This document shows, in pieces, positions 15,422 to 24,013 of a DNA stretch of 64,000 nt (position 1 is its first letter; the number at the start of each line of letters is the position of its first letter). Source of the stretch: Clavibacter sp. VKM Ac-2873. Lineage in GTDB: Bacteria > Actinomycetota > Actinomycetes > Actinomycetales > Microbacteriaceae. The notes under the pieces are model-generated. The model did no database searches. It saw nothing but the letters and a program-made list of their open reading frames with translations, and had not been told where the DNA came from. Location of the stretch: contig NZ_JADKRS010000001.1 in the NCBI RefSeq assembly GCF_015351075.1, forward strand, positions 1,364,001 to 1,428,000, written 5' to 3'. Both the position numbers and the translations under genes were made by a program.

Positions 15422-15793
15422 TCAGGAGAAGAGCGCGACCAGGATCACGACGTAGATGACCACGAAGAGGGCCGGCAGCGCGTAGCGGACGAGGTTCGTG
15501 AGGCCCTCGGACGCGATGACCGTGCGGGCCGCGTGCGACGTGGCGCCCTGGTCGCGGAGGTCGCGGGCGATGGCGATGCCCTGCGACGTGATCGAGAACT
15601 GGGCGGCGGCGCCCATGGCGCCCGTGGCCAGGAGGATGAGCGCGGCCGCGAGGCGCGTGCCGAGGTCGGCGTCGGCGAGGCCCGTGCGGAGCAGCACCAC
15701 CGTGGAGGTCAGCAGGAACACCGGGGCCAGCTGGCTCGTGATCATCTGCGTGCGGGCGCGCGACCACATCGTGATCAGCTCGAGCTCGGACAT
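15422..15793 (-). CDS. Small membrane protein of unknown function, 123 aa
   Basis: A 123-aa protein with a short polar N-terminus (MSELELITMWSRARTQMI) and three to four hydrophobic segments, at about residues 20-35, 42-62 and 104-122. No catalytic or transport motif is visible and I do not recognise a family. A clear gggagg ribosome site precedes ATG 15793. It converges on the Lrp gene with only 18 bp between stops. Confidence 0.65.
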   Translation of the reverse strand: MSELELITMWSRARTQMITSQLAPVFLLTSTVVLLRTGLADADLGTRLAAALILLATGAMGAAAQFSITSQGIAIARDLRDQGATSHAARTVIASEGLTNLVRYALPALFVVIYVVILVALFS

Positions 15794-15902
15794 GCGGTTC
15801 CTCCCGTCGGCGGCCGTGCGCCGCCCTCCCATCCTGCCTCGCCGCGGGCGTCCCGGCGTGCGCCGACGTGCATGTCGCGCCCGCCGACCGTCTCCCGATC
15901 GC

Positions 15903-15908
15903 TAGCCT
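15903..15908 (+). promoter_or_regulatory. -10 hexamer TAGCCT of the GntR gene, leaderless spacing
   Basis: TAGCCT is followed by 6 nt and ATG 15915. It would drive the GntR gene and probably the downstream NRPS as one transcript. Confidence 0.5.
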
Positions 15909-15914
15909 CAGCGC

Positions 15915-16283
15915 ATGGATCCCGCGCCCGGCTACCGCATCGAGCCGGGCTCCGCGACCCCGCCCTACGCGCAGCTGCGCGCGGAGATCGCGCGCCGGGC
16001 CGCCGACGGCGAGCTGCCGGTCGGGGCGCGGCTGCCGACCGTGCGGGCGCTCGCGGAGCAGACCGGCGTCGCCGTGAACACGGTCGCGCGGGCCTACAGG
16101 GAGCTCGAGGCCGACGGGGTGATCGAGACGCGCGGCCGTGCCGGTTCGTTCATCGCGGCGCAGGACGACGTGCCGCAGGCGCTGCGGGCGGCGGCGATCG
16201 CGTACGCGCGGCTCGCCGGCCGCCTGGGAGTGGCCGACGGGGAGGCGCGGCGCCTGGTGGACGAGGCGCTCGCGGCCGGATGA
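15915..16283 (+). CDS. GntR family regulator, YtrA subfamily
   Basis: A 122-aa regulator with a winged helix-turn-helix (about residues 15-83: PPYAQLRAEIARRAADGELPVGARLPTVRALAEQ, VAVNTVARAYRELEADGVIETRG) followed by only a short helical tail. This is the YtrA layout, which lacks a large effector domain. It is upstream of and probably cotranscribed with the Pls-like synthetase; the two are 113 bp apart, or overlap by 4 nt if the longer synthetase start at 16280 is used. A role in controlling this biosynthetic unit is the obvious inference. Confidence 0.88.
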   Translation: MDPAPGYRIEPGSATPPYAQLRAEIARRAADGELPVGARLPTVRALAEQTGVAVNTVARAYRELEADGVIETRGRAGSFIAAQDDVPQALRAAAIAYARLAGRLGVADGEARRLVDEALAAG

Positions 16284-16396
16284 CCGATCCGCAGGGTGCG
16301 GCGGGCGCGGCGGCGACGCCGGGTCGCGGCGAATCCACCTCCCGTTCACCCGGAGGCCCGACAGTGCACACGCCGCACGATCCGAACGGAGACCAC

Positions 16397-19300
16397 ATGC
16401 CCGAGTCCTCCCCGGAGGCGGCGACGCCGCACGACGACGCCCCGCGCGCGAGCGCTCCCGTCGAGCCCACCGGCACCGCCGAGGCCCCCGCCGCCGACGC
16501 CCAGCACGTGCTCGACCGGGCCGACGCCGTCACGCCGCCGCGCACGCTCGTCGACGTGCTCCGGGCCACGGTCGCCGCGCACCCCGACGCGTCCGCGATC
16601 CAGGACGGCGACGGCGCGCTCAGCTACCGCGAGCTCATGGCGCGCGTGGTGCAGGTCGCCGCGTCGCTGCGGGACGCGGGCGTCGGCAAGGGCGACCGGG
16701 TGGGGATCCGCATGCCGTCGGGATCCCGCGACCTCTACGTCACCGTGCTCGGCGTGCTCGCCGCCGGTGCCGCGTACGTGCCGGTGGACGCGGACGACCC
16801 CGACGAGCGCGCCCGGCTCGTGTTCGGCGAGGCGCGCGTCGCCGGCGTCGTGACCGGCACGGGCGAGTTCACGCCGCGGGCCGCGGACGCCGCCGAGACC
16901 GCCGCCGGCACCGCCGACGTCACCGCCGCGGCCGCCGCGCTCCGGATCCTCCCCGCCGCCACCGCGCACGCCTCCACCTCCGCGCTCCCTCTCGTCGCGC
17001 CGCCCGCGCCCGAGGACGACGCGTGGATCATCTTCACCTCCGGGTCCACCGGCACCCCCAAGGGCGTCGCCGTCTCGCATCGCTCGGCCGCGGCGTTCGT
17101 CGACGCCGAGGCGCGCCTCTTCCTGCAGGAGGAGCCCATCGGCCCCGGCGACCGCGTGCTCGCGGGCCTCTCGGTCGCCTTCGACGCGTCCTGCGAGGAG
17201 ATGTGGCTGGCCTGGCGCCACGGCGCGTGCCTCGTGCCGGCGCCGCGCAGCCTCGTCCGCAGCGGCATGGACCTCGGTCCCTGGCTCACCACGCACGGCG
17301 TGACGATCGTGTCCACCGTGCCGACGCTCGCGGCCCTGTGGCCCGCGGAGTCGCTCGAGAACGTGCGCCTGCTCATCTTCGGCGGCGAGGCCTGCCCGCC
17401 CGAGCTCGGCCAGCGCCTCGCCACCGACGGGCGCGAGGTCTGGAACACGTACGGCCCCACCGAGGCGACCGTCGTCGCGTGCGCGGCCCCGCTCGGCGGT
17501 CCCGGCCCCGTGCGCATCGGCCTGCCGCTCGACGGCTGGGACCTCGCGGTCGTCGATGCCGAGGGCGCGCGCGTCCCCGAGGGCGGCGTGGGCGAGCTGA
17601 TCATCGGCGGCGTCGGGCTCGCCCGCTACCTGGATCCCGCCAAGGACGCCGAGAAGTACGCCCCGTTCCCCGCGCTCGGCTGGGACCGCGCCTACCGCTC
17701 GGGCGACCTCGTGCGCTTCGAGGCGGAGGGCCTCGTCTTCCAGGGCCGCGCCGACGACCAGGTGAAGGTCGGCGGCCGGCGCATCGAGCTCGGCGAGATC
17801 GAGGCGGCGCTGCAGGGCCTCGACGACGTGCAGGGCGCGGCCGTCGCGGTGCAGACCACGGGCGCGGGCAACCCGGTGCTCGTCGGCTACCTCGTGCCCC
17901 GGGATCCCGCCACCTTCTCCCGCGAGGACGCCGTGCAGCGCCTCCGCGTCGCGCTGCCGGCCGCGCTCGTGCCGCTCATCGGCGTGGTCGAGTCGCTGCC
18001 GACGCGCACGTCCGGCAAGGTCGACAAGGCCGCGCTGCCCTGGCCGCTCCCGGGCGCCGCGGGCGACGACGGCGCCGACCTCGACGCCGAGCTGCGCCCG
18101 CTCGCCGAGATGTGGTCGGCCGCGCTCGGCACGCCCGTGGCGAGCGCCGACGCCAACTTCTTCGACCTGGGCGGCGGATCCCTGTCGGCCGCCCAGCTCG
18201 TGGCCCGGATCCGCACCATCGATCCCGAGTTCACGGTCGCCGACGTCTACGCGCACCCGCGCCTCGGCGCGATGCACGCGGCGATCGCGGGACGCGCCCC
18301 GCGGGCGGAGCGCAGCGGGCCACGCGTCGACGTGACGCCCACGCCCCGCCGCACGCAGTGGATCCAGACCCTCCTCGGCGCGCCCCTCCTCGCCCTGCAG
18401 AGCCTCCGCTGGCTCGCGCTGCTGCTCACGGCGAGCGCGCTGCTGCGCCCGCTCGGCGGCTTCGACGCGCTCCCCGACGTGTCGTGGTGGCTGCTGATCC
18501 CGGGCCTCCTCCTCTTCGCGACGCCGTTCGGCCGCATGGCGATCTCCGCGGCGGCCGCGCGGCTGCTGCTCCGCGGCCTCACGCCGGGCGACCACCCGCG
18601 CGGCGGGACGTGGCACCTGCGGCTCTGGCTGGCCGAGCAGATCGCGCAGCAGATCGGCGCGGTCGGGCTCGCGGGCGCGCCCTGGATCACCTACTACGCG
18701 CGGGCGCTGGGCGCGCGCATCGCCGACGACGTGGACCTGCACACGCTGCCGCCCGTCACGGGCATGCTCCGCATCGGCCGCGGCGCGTCCGTCGAGCCCG
18801 AGGTCGACCTCTCCGGCTACTGGATCGACGGCGACACGGTGCGCGTCGGCGCGGTCCGCATCGGCGCGGGATCGACGGTCGGCACGCGCTCGACGCTGCT
18901 GCCGGGCACGCGCATCGGCAAGGGCGCCGAGATCGCGCCGGGCTCGGCCGTCTTCGGACGCGTGCCGTCGGGCCAGCGCTGGGCCGGATCCCCCGCCGCA
19001 CGCGAGGGCAAGGCCCGCGTCTGGTGGCCCGACCACCGGCCGCCGCGCAACACGCGCTGGGTCACGGCGTACGGCGCCGCCTCGGTCGCGACCGCGCTCG
19101 TGCCGGTGGTGGGCTTCGTCGCGGGCGGCGGGATCCTCGCGGCGGCCATCCACGGGGCCGCCGACCTCGGCGACGTGTGGTGGCGCGGCCTCGGCGCGCT
19201 CGTGCCCGCCGTGCTCGTCACCGGCCTCGTGCTGGCGCTGCTCGTGGTCGGATCCGTGCGCCTCCTCGGTCTCGGCGTGACCGAGGGGATCCACGCCGTG

Positions 19301-20539
19301 CGCAGCCGCGTCGGCTGGCAGCTGTGGACCACCGAGCGCCTCCTCGACCTCGCGCGCACCGTGCTCTTCCCGCTCTACGCCGGCCTCTTCACGCCCGTCT
19401 GGCTGCGCCTCCTCGGCGCGCGCGTCGGCAAGGACGTCGAGGCGTCGACGGTGCTCCTCATCCCCGCGATGACCACGATCCGCGACGGCGCCTTCCTCGC
19501 CGACGACACGCTCGTCGCCGGCTACGAGCTCGGCGGCGGGTGGATGCGCGTCGCCCGCGCCGAGATCGGCCAGCGCGCGTTCCTCGGCAACTCGGGCATG
19601 GCGGGTCCCGGCCACAAGGTGCCGAAGGACGGCCTCGTCGCCGTGCTCTCGGCCGCGCCGACCAAGTCGAAGTCCGGATCATCCTGGCTCGGCTCCCCGC
19701 CCGTCCGGCTCCGGCGCACGGTCGCCGCGGCCGACGACTCGCGCACGTTCCGGCCGGCGACCCGGCTCCGCGTGGCCCGCATCCTCTGGGAGCTGCTGCG
19801 CGTGGTGCCCGTGTTCGTGACCTGCGCGATCGGCCTCGCCGTGCTCGTGGCCCTCGCCGCGCTCACCGAGGCGTGGGGCCCGCTCGTCGCGTTCCTGCTC
19901 GGCGGGGTGGTGCTGCTCGTGGCCGGCGCGGTGGCGGCGGGCGTCTCGACGGCGGCCAAGTGGATCCTGATCGGCCGCATCCGCGCCGAGGAGCACCCGC
20001 TGTGGTCGTCGTTCGTGTGGCGCAGCGAGGTGTCGGACGTGTTCACCGAGATGGTCGCGGCGCCCTGGTTCGCGTCGTCCGCCGCGGGCACGCCCGCGCT
20101 CGTCTGGTGGCTGCGGAGCCTCGGCGCGCGCATCGGATCCGGCGTCTGGTGCGACTCGCACTGGCTGCCCGAGGCCGACCTCGTGACCCTCGGGGACGCG
20201 TCCACGGTCAACCGCGGCTGTGTCGTGCAGACGCATCTGTTCCATGATCGGATCATGAGCATGGACACCGTCACCCTCGACGCGGGTGCGACCCTCGGGC
20301 CGCACAGCGTCATCCTCCCCGCGGCGCGCATCGGCCCGCAGGCCACCGTGGGCCCCGCCAGCCTCGTGATGCGCGGGGAGCTCGTGCCCGAGGCGAGCCG
20401 CTGGAGCGGCAACCCGATCGGCCCGTGGCGCGAGGTGACGCTCGGCCGCTACCTCCCCGCGACGGGCTCCCCGGCGTCCGCGAACGCCACCACCGCTCCG
20501 ACCGACGCCGCCGCGCGCGCGACCGCCGGTCACCGGTGA
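16397..20539 (+). CDS. Pls-like non-ribosomal peptide synthetase (candidate epsilon-poly-L-lysine synthetase)
   Basis: A 1380-aa membrane NRPS with the architecture of epsilon-poly-lysine synthetase. The adenylation domain (about 45-550) has core motif TSGSTGTPKG at 214-223. The carrier domain (about 560-635) has the phosphopantetheine Ser595 in DLGGGSLS. Six predicted helices lie near 662-683, 696-712, 895-918, 934-958, 1135-1157 and 1161-1184, with three soluble linkers carrying left-handed beta-helix-like repeats, as in TIGR02353 proteins. The pocket residues by alignment to GrsA are Asp263, Ala264, Glu267, Ser306, Ile327, Gly329, Thr351, Val359, Val360 and Lys541 (DAESIGTVVK). This differs at one place from the lysine code I recall (DAESIGSVVK). 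ATG 16397 has cggaga upstream; ATG 16280 is the alternative. Confidence 0.85.
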   Translation: MPESSPEAATPHDDAPRASAPVEPTGTAEAPAADAQHVLDRADAVTPPRTLVDVLRATVAAHPDASAIQDGDGALSYRELMARVVQVAASLRDAGVGKGDRVGIRMPSGSRDLYVTVLGVLAAGAAYVPVDADDPDERARLVFGEARVAGVVTGTGEFTPRAADAAETAAGTADVTAAAAALRILPAATAHASTSALPLVAPPAPEDDAWIIFTSGSTGTPKGVAVSHRSAAAFVDAEARLFLQEEPIGPGDRVLAGLSVAFDASCEEMWLAWRHGACLVPAPRSLVRSGMDLGPWLTTHGVTIVSTVPTLAALWPAESLENVRLLIFGGEACPPELGQRLATDGREVWNTYGPTEATVVACAAPLGGPGPVRIGLPLDGWDLAVVDAEGARVPEGGVGELIIGGVGLARYLDPAKDAEKYAPFPALGWDRAYRSGDLVRFEAEGLVFQGRADDQVKVGGRRIELGEIEAALQGLDDVQGAAVAVQTTGAGNPVLVGYLVPRDPATFSREDAVQRLRVALPAALVPLIGVVESLPTRTSGKVDKAALPWPLPGAAGDDGADLDAELRPLAEMWSAALGTPVASADANFFDLGGGSLSAAQLVARIRTIDPEFTVADVYAHPRLGAMHAAIAGRAPRAERSGPRVDVTPTPRRTQWIQTLLGAPLLALQSLRWLALLLTASALLRPLGGFDALPDVSWWLLIPGLLLFATPFGRMAISAAAARLLLRGLTPGDHPRGGTWHLRLWLAEQIAQQIGAVGLAGAPWITYYARALGARIADDVDLHTLPPVTGMLRIGRGASVEPEVDLSGYWIDGDTVRVGAVRIGAGSTVGTRSTLLPGTRIGKGAEIAPGSAVFGRVPSGQRWAGSPAAREGKARVWWPDHRPPRNTRWVTAYGAASVATALVPVVGFVAGGGILAAAIHGAADLGDVWWRGLGALVPAVLVTGLVLALLVVGSVRLLGLGVTEGIHAVRSRVGWQLWTTERLLDLARTVLFPLYAGLFTPVWLRLLGARVGKDVEASTVLLIPAMTTIRDGAFLADDTLVAGYELGGGWMRVARAEIGQRAFLGNSGMAGPGHKVPKDGLVAVLSAAPTKSKSGSSWLGSPPVRLRRTVAAADDSRTFRPATRLRVARILWELLRVVPVFVTCAIGLAVLVALAALTEAWGPLVAFLLGGVVLLVAGAVAAGVSTAAKWILIGRIRAEEHPLWSSFVWRSEVSDVFTEMVAAPWFASSAAGTPALVWWLRSLGARIGSGVWCDSHWLPEADLVTLGDASTVNRGCVVQTHLFHDRIMSMDTVTLDAGATLGPHSVILPAARIGPQATVGPASLVMRGELVPEASRWSGNPIGPWREVTLGRYLPATGSPASANATTAPTDAAARATAGHR

Positions 20540-21849
20540 GGGCCGCCGCAGGTCCGTCGTCCGGCGACGCGTACACCCCCGAGGTCGGATCCACGGCCTT
20601 CGCGGTCGAGCGCTACGACCTCGACCTCGACTACCGCGTCGCCCGCAACCGCCTGAAGGCGCGCGCCGTCATCACCGCGGTCGCGCGCGAGCCGCTCCCC
20701 CGCTTCGAGCTCGACCTCACGGGCCTCCGCGCGGGCGACGTGCGCGTCGACGGGCGCCGCGAGACCCGGCACGTGCAGCGCGGCGGACGCCTCGTCGTCA
20801 CGCCCGCCGCCCCCATCGCCGCGGGCGCCACCTTCACGGTCGACGTCGCCTACTCCGGTGAGCCCGGCCCGCGCCGCACGGTCTGGGGCGATCTGGGCTG
20901 GGAGGAGCTCGGCGACGGCGTGCTCGTCGCGTCGCAGCCGAGCGGCGCGTCCACCTGGTTCCCCTGCAACGACCGGCCGGACGACCGGGCCGCCTTCCGG
21001 ATCCGCGTCGCGTGCGAGGTCGACTACTCCGTGATCGCGAGCGGCCGGCTCGTCTCGCGGATCGAGCGCTCGGGACGCGCCACCTGGACGTACGAGCAGG
21101 ACGCCCCCACGGCGCCCTACCTCGCGACCGTGCAGATCGGCCGGTACGTCGAGAAGCGCGTGCCCGCTGGATCCACCCAGGCCGTCTTCGCGTACCCGAA
21201 GCCCCGCGAGGCCCGCGTGCTGCAGGACCTCGCGCTCGTGCCGCGCATGATGGCGTTCTTCGAGACGCTGTTCGGGCCGTACCCGTTCGACGAGTACCGG
21301 GTCGTGGTGACGGACGATGACCTGGAGATCCCGCTCGAGGCGCAGGCCATGGCGGTGCTCGGCGCGAACCACGCGGACGGCACGGGCGGATCCGAGCGGC
21401 TCGTCGCCCACGAGCTCGCGCACCAGTGGTTCGGCAACTCGGTGGGCCTCGCGTCGTGGCAGCACATCTGGCTCAACGAGGGCTTCGCCTGCTACGCCGA
21501 GTGGTTGTGGTCGGAGGAGTCCGGCGGGCCCACCGCGGACCAGCTCGCGCGCCAGCACCACGCGCGCCTCGACCGCTACGGCACGCAGATGGGCATCGGC
21601 GATCCCGGACCCGAGGCGATGTTCGACGACGTCGTCTACAAGCGCGGCGCCCTCGCGGTCCACGCACTGCGGCTGACGCTCGGCGACGCGGCGTGGCGGC
21701 AGCTGCTGCTGCGCTGGACGGATCCGGCGTGGACGGCCCCGCGCACCACGGCGGACCTCGTCGGCGCGGCCGGCGACGCGGGCGCGCTGCTGCGCGCGTG
21801 GCTCGCGGACGCGCCCCTGCCGGCGCTCCCGCGGGTGCGGCGGCGCTGA
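20536..21849 (+). CDS. M1 family aminopeptidase, coupled to the Pls-like NRPS
   Basis: A 437-aa zinc aminopeptidase of the M1 (aminopeptidase N) family, short form without the large C-terminal helical domain. The N-terminal beta domain covers about residues 15-200. The catalytic domain contains LVAHELAHQWFGN (HExxH) and the third ligand Glu in WLNEGFACYAEW, 18 residues on. The catalytic Tyr is probably the one in DDVVYKRGALAVHAL. No signal peptide is visible. GTG 20536 overlaps the NRPS stop (GTGA), so the two proteins are made together. In Streptomyces albulus a zinc peptidase (Pld) degrades epsilon-poly-lysine and is linked to pls, so a trimming or resistance role fits. Confidence 0.88.
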   Translation: MRAAAGPSSGDAYTPEVGSTAFAVERYDLDLDYRVARNRLKARAVITAVAREPLPRFELDLTGLRAGDVRVDGRRETRHVQRGGRLVVTPAAPIAAGATFTVDVAYSGEPGPRRTVWGDLGWEELGDGVLVASQPSGASTWFPCNDRPDDRAAFRIRVACEVDYSVIASGRLVSRIERSGRATWTYEQDAPTAPYLATVQIGRYVEKRVPAGSTQAVFAYPKPREARVLQDLALVPRMMAFFETLFGPYPFDEYRVVVTDDDLEIPLEAQAMAVLGANHADGTGGSERLVAHELAHQWFGNSVGLASWQHIWLNEGFACYAEWLWSEESGGPTADQLARQHHARLDRYGTQMGIGDPGPEAMFDDVVYKRGALAVHALRLTLGDAAWRQLLLRWTDPAWTAPRTTADLVGAAGDAGALLRAWLADAPLPALPRVRRR

Positions 21850-21895
21850 GGGCTCCGGCGTCGGATCCGGCCGGGCGGCCGGCGCGGGCCGCTCG

Positions 21896-22429
21896 TCACA
21901 CCACGGACTGCTCGCGCCGGGCGGACGCCGCGACCAGGTCGGGGGAGAGCTCGACGTCCGCGACGCGGTAGCGCGCGGGCTCGCCGTCGATCCACGCGAC
22001 GGTCCCGTGCGCGTCGTCCGCGAACCGCACGCGCGCCGGATCCACCGCCAGCCCGCGACCGTCGGCCTTCAGCACCGCCTCGATCCGCACCCAGTCGGCG
22101 AGCGTCATGCCGGGCGGCCCCTCGCGGTCCCGCGGCTCGGCGTCGATGCCGATCGGGCCGTCGGCGCTGACCGCGACCACCACCGCGTCGCCCGCGTGCG
22201 CGACGCACGCGTGCAGGCCATCGAGCGCGCGGGATCCGCCGAGCACCGGCCGGCCGTGCGCGCCGCCGCACGTGGCGCAGCGGGCGCGGACCGTCACGTC
22301 AGCGGGATCCGCCCCCACGATCCCCGCCGCGAGCGTCCGCAGCGCGTCGCGGCCTGCGGCGGTGCGGGCGCGGCGATCGGCGGACGCATCCACCGCGACG
22401 TGCGCGACGAACACGACGTCGCGCGTCAT
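21896..22429 (-). CDS. 4'-phosphopantetheinyl transferase superfamily protein (Sfp-type)
   Basis: A 177-aa transferase that would load the phosphopantetheine arm from CoA onto a carrier protein. The Mg-binding signature GIDAEP (about residues 98-103) and the second block WVRIEAVLKADGRGL are present, along with CVAHAGDAVVVAVS. It is somewhat shorter than Sfp. It is convergent with the Pls-like NRPS/peptidase unit (46 bp between stops), whose carrier domain needs exactly this modification, so Ser595 is the likely target. ATG 22429 overlaps the stop of the upstream DUF6584 gene (ATGA). Confidence 0.8.
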   Translation of the reverse strand: MTRDVVFVAHVAVDASADRRARTAAGRDALRTLAAGIVGADPADVTVRARCATCGGAHGRPVLGGSRALDGLHACVAHAGDAVVVAVSADGPIGIDAEPRDREGPPGMTLADWVRIEAVLKADGRGLAVDPARVRFADDAHGTVAWIDGEPARYRVADVELSPDLVAASARREQSVV

Positions 22430-23103
22430 GATCCGCCGGGGGCGCCGGGGCCGGGCGGATCCGCGGGGAGCACGCCCTCGTCCAGGTCCTCCGCGGTCGG
22501 CCTGGCCGGTGTCCGCAGCGCGTTCACCCAGGCCAGCACGACCGCGGCGACCGCGAGCACGAGCACGGCCGCCGTGATCCAGCGGGTGAAGCCGCTCGTC
22601 GACGCGCCGAGGAGCGCCCCGACGAACGTCACCGCGATGTCGACGAGGAGGAGCACGACGGCGATGATCCCGACGACCGGGGCGTAGCCGTCCAACGGGC
22701 CGGGAGGTCCGGGCAGCGGGCCCGGCGTCGGGGGATCCGCCCGGCGGGACAGCAGCTCCCGCTGCACCGGGATCCGCGCCGCCAGCAGCCGCGCGTCCTC
22801 CGGGATCGGCCCGGCGGGGAGGTGCAGGAACGCGAGCACGTCGCCGCCGACAGGGTACGAGGCCGCGAACAGCCGTGCGGTGCGGTCGCGCTCGTACGTC
22901 GTGGTCCACCCCGGGAGGACGATGCCCCACCGACCGGCCTGGTCGTGCGTGCCGTCGTCGCGGTACCACTCCGCGAGGAGACGCCGGGCGGCCAGCTCGG
23001 TCGGATGCGCCTCCACGCGCGAGCGCAGCGACTGGATCCCCTTCGCGCGCTCACCCGCATCCCGCATCGCCTCGGCGCGCGCGATCGCCTCGGCCTGGTC
23101 CAT
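22426..23103 (-). CDS. DUF6584 family membrane protein (first of two paralogues)
   Basis: A 225-aa protein. A soluble N-terminal part of about 130 residues has TPR-like helices (AEAIARAEAMRDAGERAKGIQ, ELAARRLLAEWYRDDG) and the motif DQAGRWGIVLPGWTTTYERDR. A Pro/Gly-rich linker and two membrane helices (about 145-165 and 178-198) follow, with a short acidic tail. The first 80 residues align closely with the next gene, so the two are tandem duplicates that have diverged in their membrane parts. Function is unknown. Its stop overlaps the PPTase start. Confidence 0.7.
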   Translation of the reverse strand: MDQAEAIARAEAMRDAGERAKGIQSLRSRVEAHPTELAARRLLAEWYRDDGTHDQAGRWGIVLPGWTTTYERDRTARLFAASYPVGGDVLAFLHLPAGPIPEDARLLAARIPVQRELLSRRADPPTPGPLPGPPGPLDGYAPVVGIIAVVLLLVDIAVTFVGALLGASTSGFTRWITAAVLVLAVAAVVLAWVNALRTPARPTAEDLDEGVLPADPPGPGAPGGS

Positions 23104-23159
23104 CCGCTCATCGTGGCAGGCGGGCCGCTCGACCGCACCCGGCCGATCCGCGGCGGCGG

Positions 23160-23822
23160 TCAGACGGCCATGCGCGCGAGCGCCACGGCGGCCGCCATCA
23201 GGGCGACGGCGAGCAGCACCGCCGACGGGCCGATCCACCACCAGCCCCGGCGGGCTCGCGTGCCCTCCACGACCGCGGCCACGGCGAGCAGGACGAGTCC
23301 CACCGCGACGCCGCCGCGCGCGGGGGACGTGGCATCGTCGCCGGTCAGCGCCACGAGCCCGGACGTCAGGAGGGCGCCGGCGAGCAGCAGCCAGCCGAGC
23401 ACGTGGACGGCGTGCGCGATCCGGCTCCGCAGGTCGCACGGTCGCAGCGGCTTCGCGCCGCGCCAGCCGTCGGGGGCGCGCAGCCCGTCCACGATCGCCA
23501 TGACCTCATCCAGCTCCGCGGGCCGCTCGCCCGCGGGCAGCGCGAGGAAGCGTCCGAGGCGGTCGTCGGGCACGCCGGACGACGCGACCAACCGCGCCAG
23601 CAGCTCGCGCTCGCGCGGGGTGGTCCAGCCCGGGAGCGCGATCCCCCAGCGTCCGGCCTGGTCGGGCGCGCGGACCTCGCGGTACCAGGACGCGAGCAGC
23701 AGGCGCGCGACCGCGTCGCCCGGTTCCGCCCGCACGCGGGTCCGCAGCTCGACGATCGCGTCCCGCCGCCGGCCGCCGTCCCACAGCGCGCGGGCGCGGT
23801 CGACGGTCTCGGAGCGCTGCAT
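23160..23822 (-). CDS. DUF6584 family membrane protein (second paralogue)
   Basis: A 220-aa protein homologous to its downstream neighbour: ETVDRARALWDGGRRRDAI, ARLLLASWYREVRAPDQAGRWGIALPGWTTPRERE. Its C-terminal half holds three to four hydrophobic segments (about 130-150, 160-175 and 185-215). ATG 23822 is preferred because it aligns with the start of the paralogue. An in-frame ATG at 23864 overlaps the stop of a 50-codon ORF (ATGA), so a 14-residue longer form cannot be excluded. Function is unknown. Confidence 0.68.
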   Translation of the reverse strand: MQRSETVDRARALWDGGRRRDAIVELRTRVRAEPGDAVARLLLASWYREVRAPDQAGRWGIALPGWTTPRERELLARLVASSGVPDDRLGRFLALPAGERPAELDEVMAIVDGLRAPDGWRGAKPLRPCDLRSRIAHAVHVLGWLLLAGALLTSGLVALTGDDATSPARGGVAVGLVLLAVAAVVEGTRARRGWWWIGPSAVLLAVALMAAAVALARMAV

Positions 23823-23860
23823 CCGCCCAGGGTCGCGGATCTCGGCGGGCCGCGCGCGGA

Positions 23861-24013
23861 TCATCCCCGGCGCCGCACCAGCGTCTCGTCCGTGTCCGTC
23901 TCCGTCGCCTGCGCCGCCCGCACGGGGCGCGCGAATCCGCGGCCGGGCGACTCCTCCTGCTCGAGCCGCCCGACCTCCGAGGCCGCGAGCGCGCTGACCT
24001 CGATCACGGTCAC
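23861..24013 (-). CDS. Possible 50-aa small ORF downstream of putA
   Basis: GTG 24013 directly follows the putA stop codon (TAG at 24016-24014), with no intervening base. The frame ends in a TGA that overlaps an in-frame ATG of the next gene (ATGA at 23864-23861). The product is a short acidic/Arg-rich peptide beginning MTVIEVSALAASEVGRLEQEE with no recognisable motif. The precise abutment on both sides is the main evidence that it is translated; composition alone does not prove it. Confidence 0.35.
   Translation of the reverse strand: MTVIEVSALAASEVGRLEQEESPGRGFARPVRAAQATETDTDETLVRRRG

Noticed and set aside
16280-16396. ATG 16280 (ATGA overlap with the GntR gene) as NRPS start
   Set aside because: It adds 39 low-complexity residues. 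ATG 16397 has a better Shine-Dalgarno. The overlap is noted as an alternative and not excluded.
16346-19615. Minus-strand frame of 1089 codons opposite the Pls-like NRPS
   Set aside because: The composition is typical of antisense GC-rich shadow (Ala/Arg/Gly/His repeats) and it is fully covered by NRPS core motifs on the other strand.
21867-21882. Terminator ccggcc-gggc-ggccgg between the M1 peptidase and PPTase genes
   Set aside because: The stem is only 6 bp and such GC palindromes are expected by chance at this composition.
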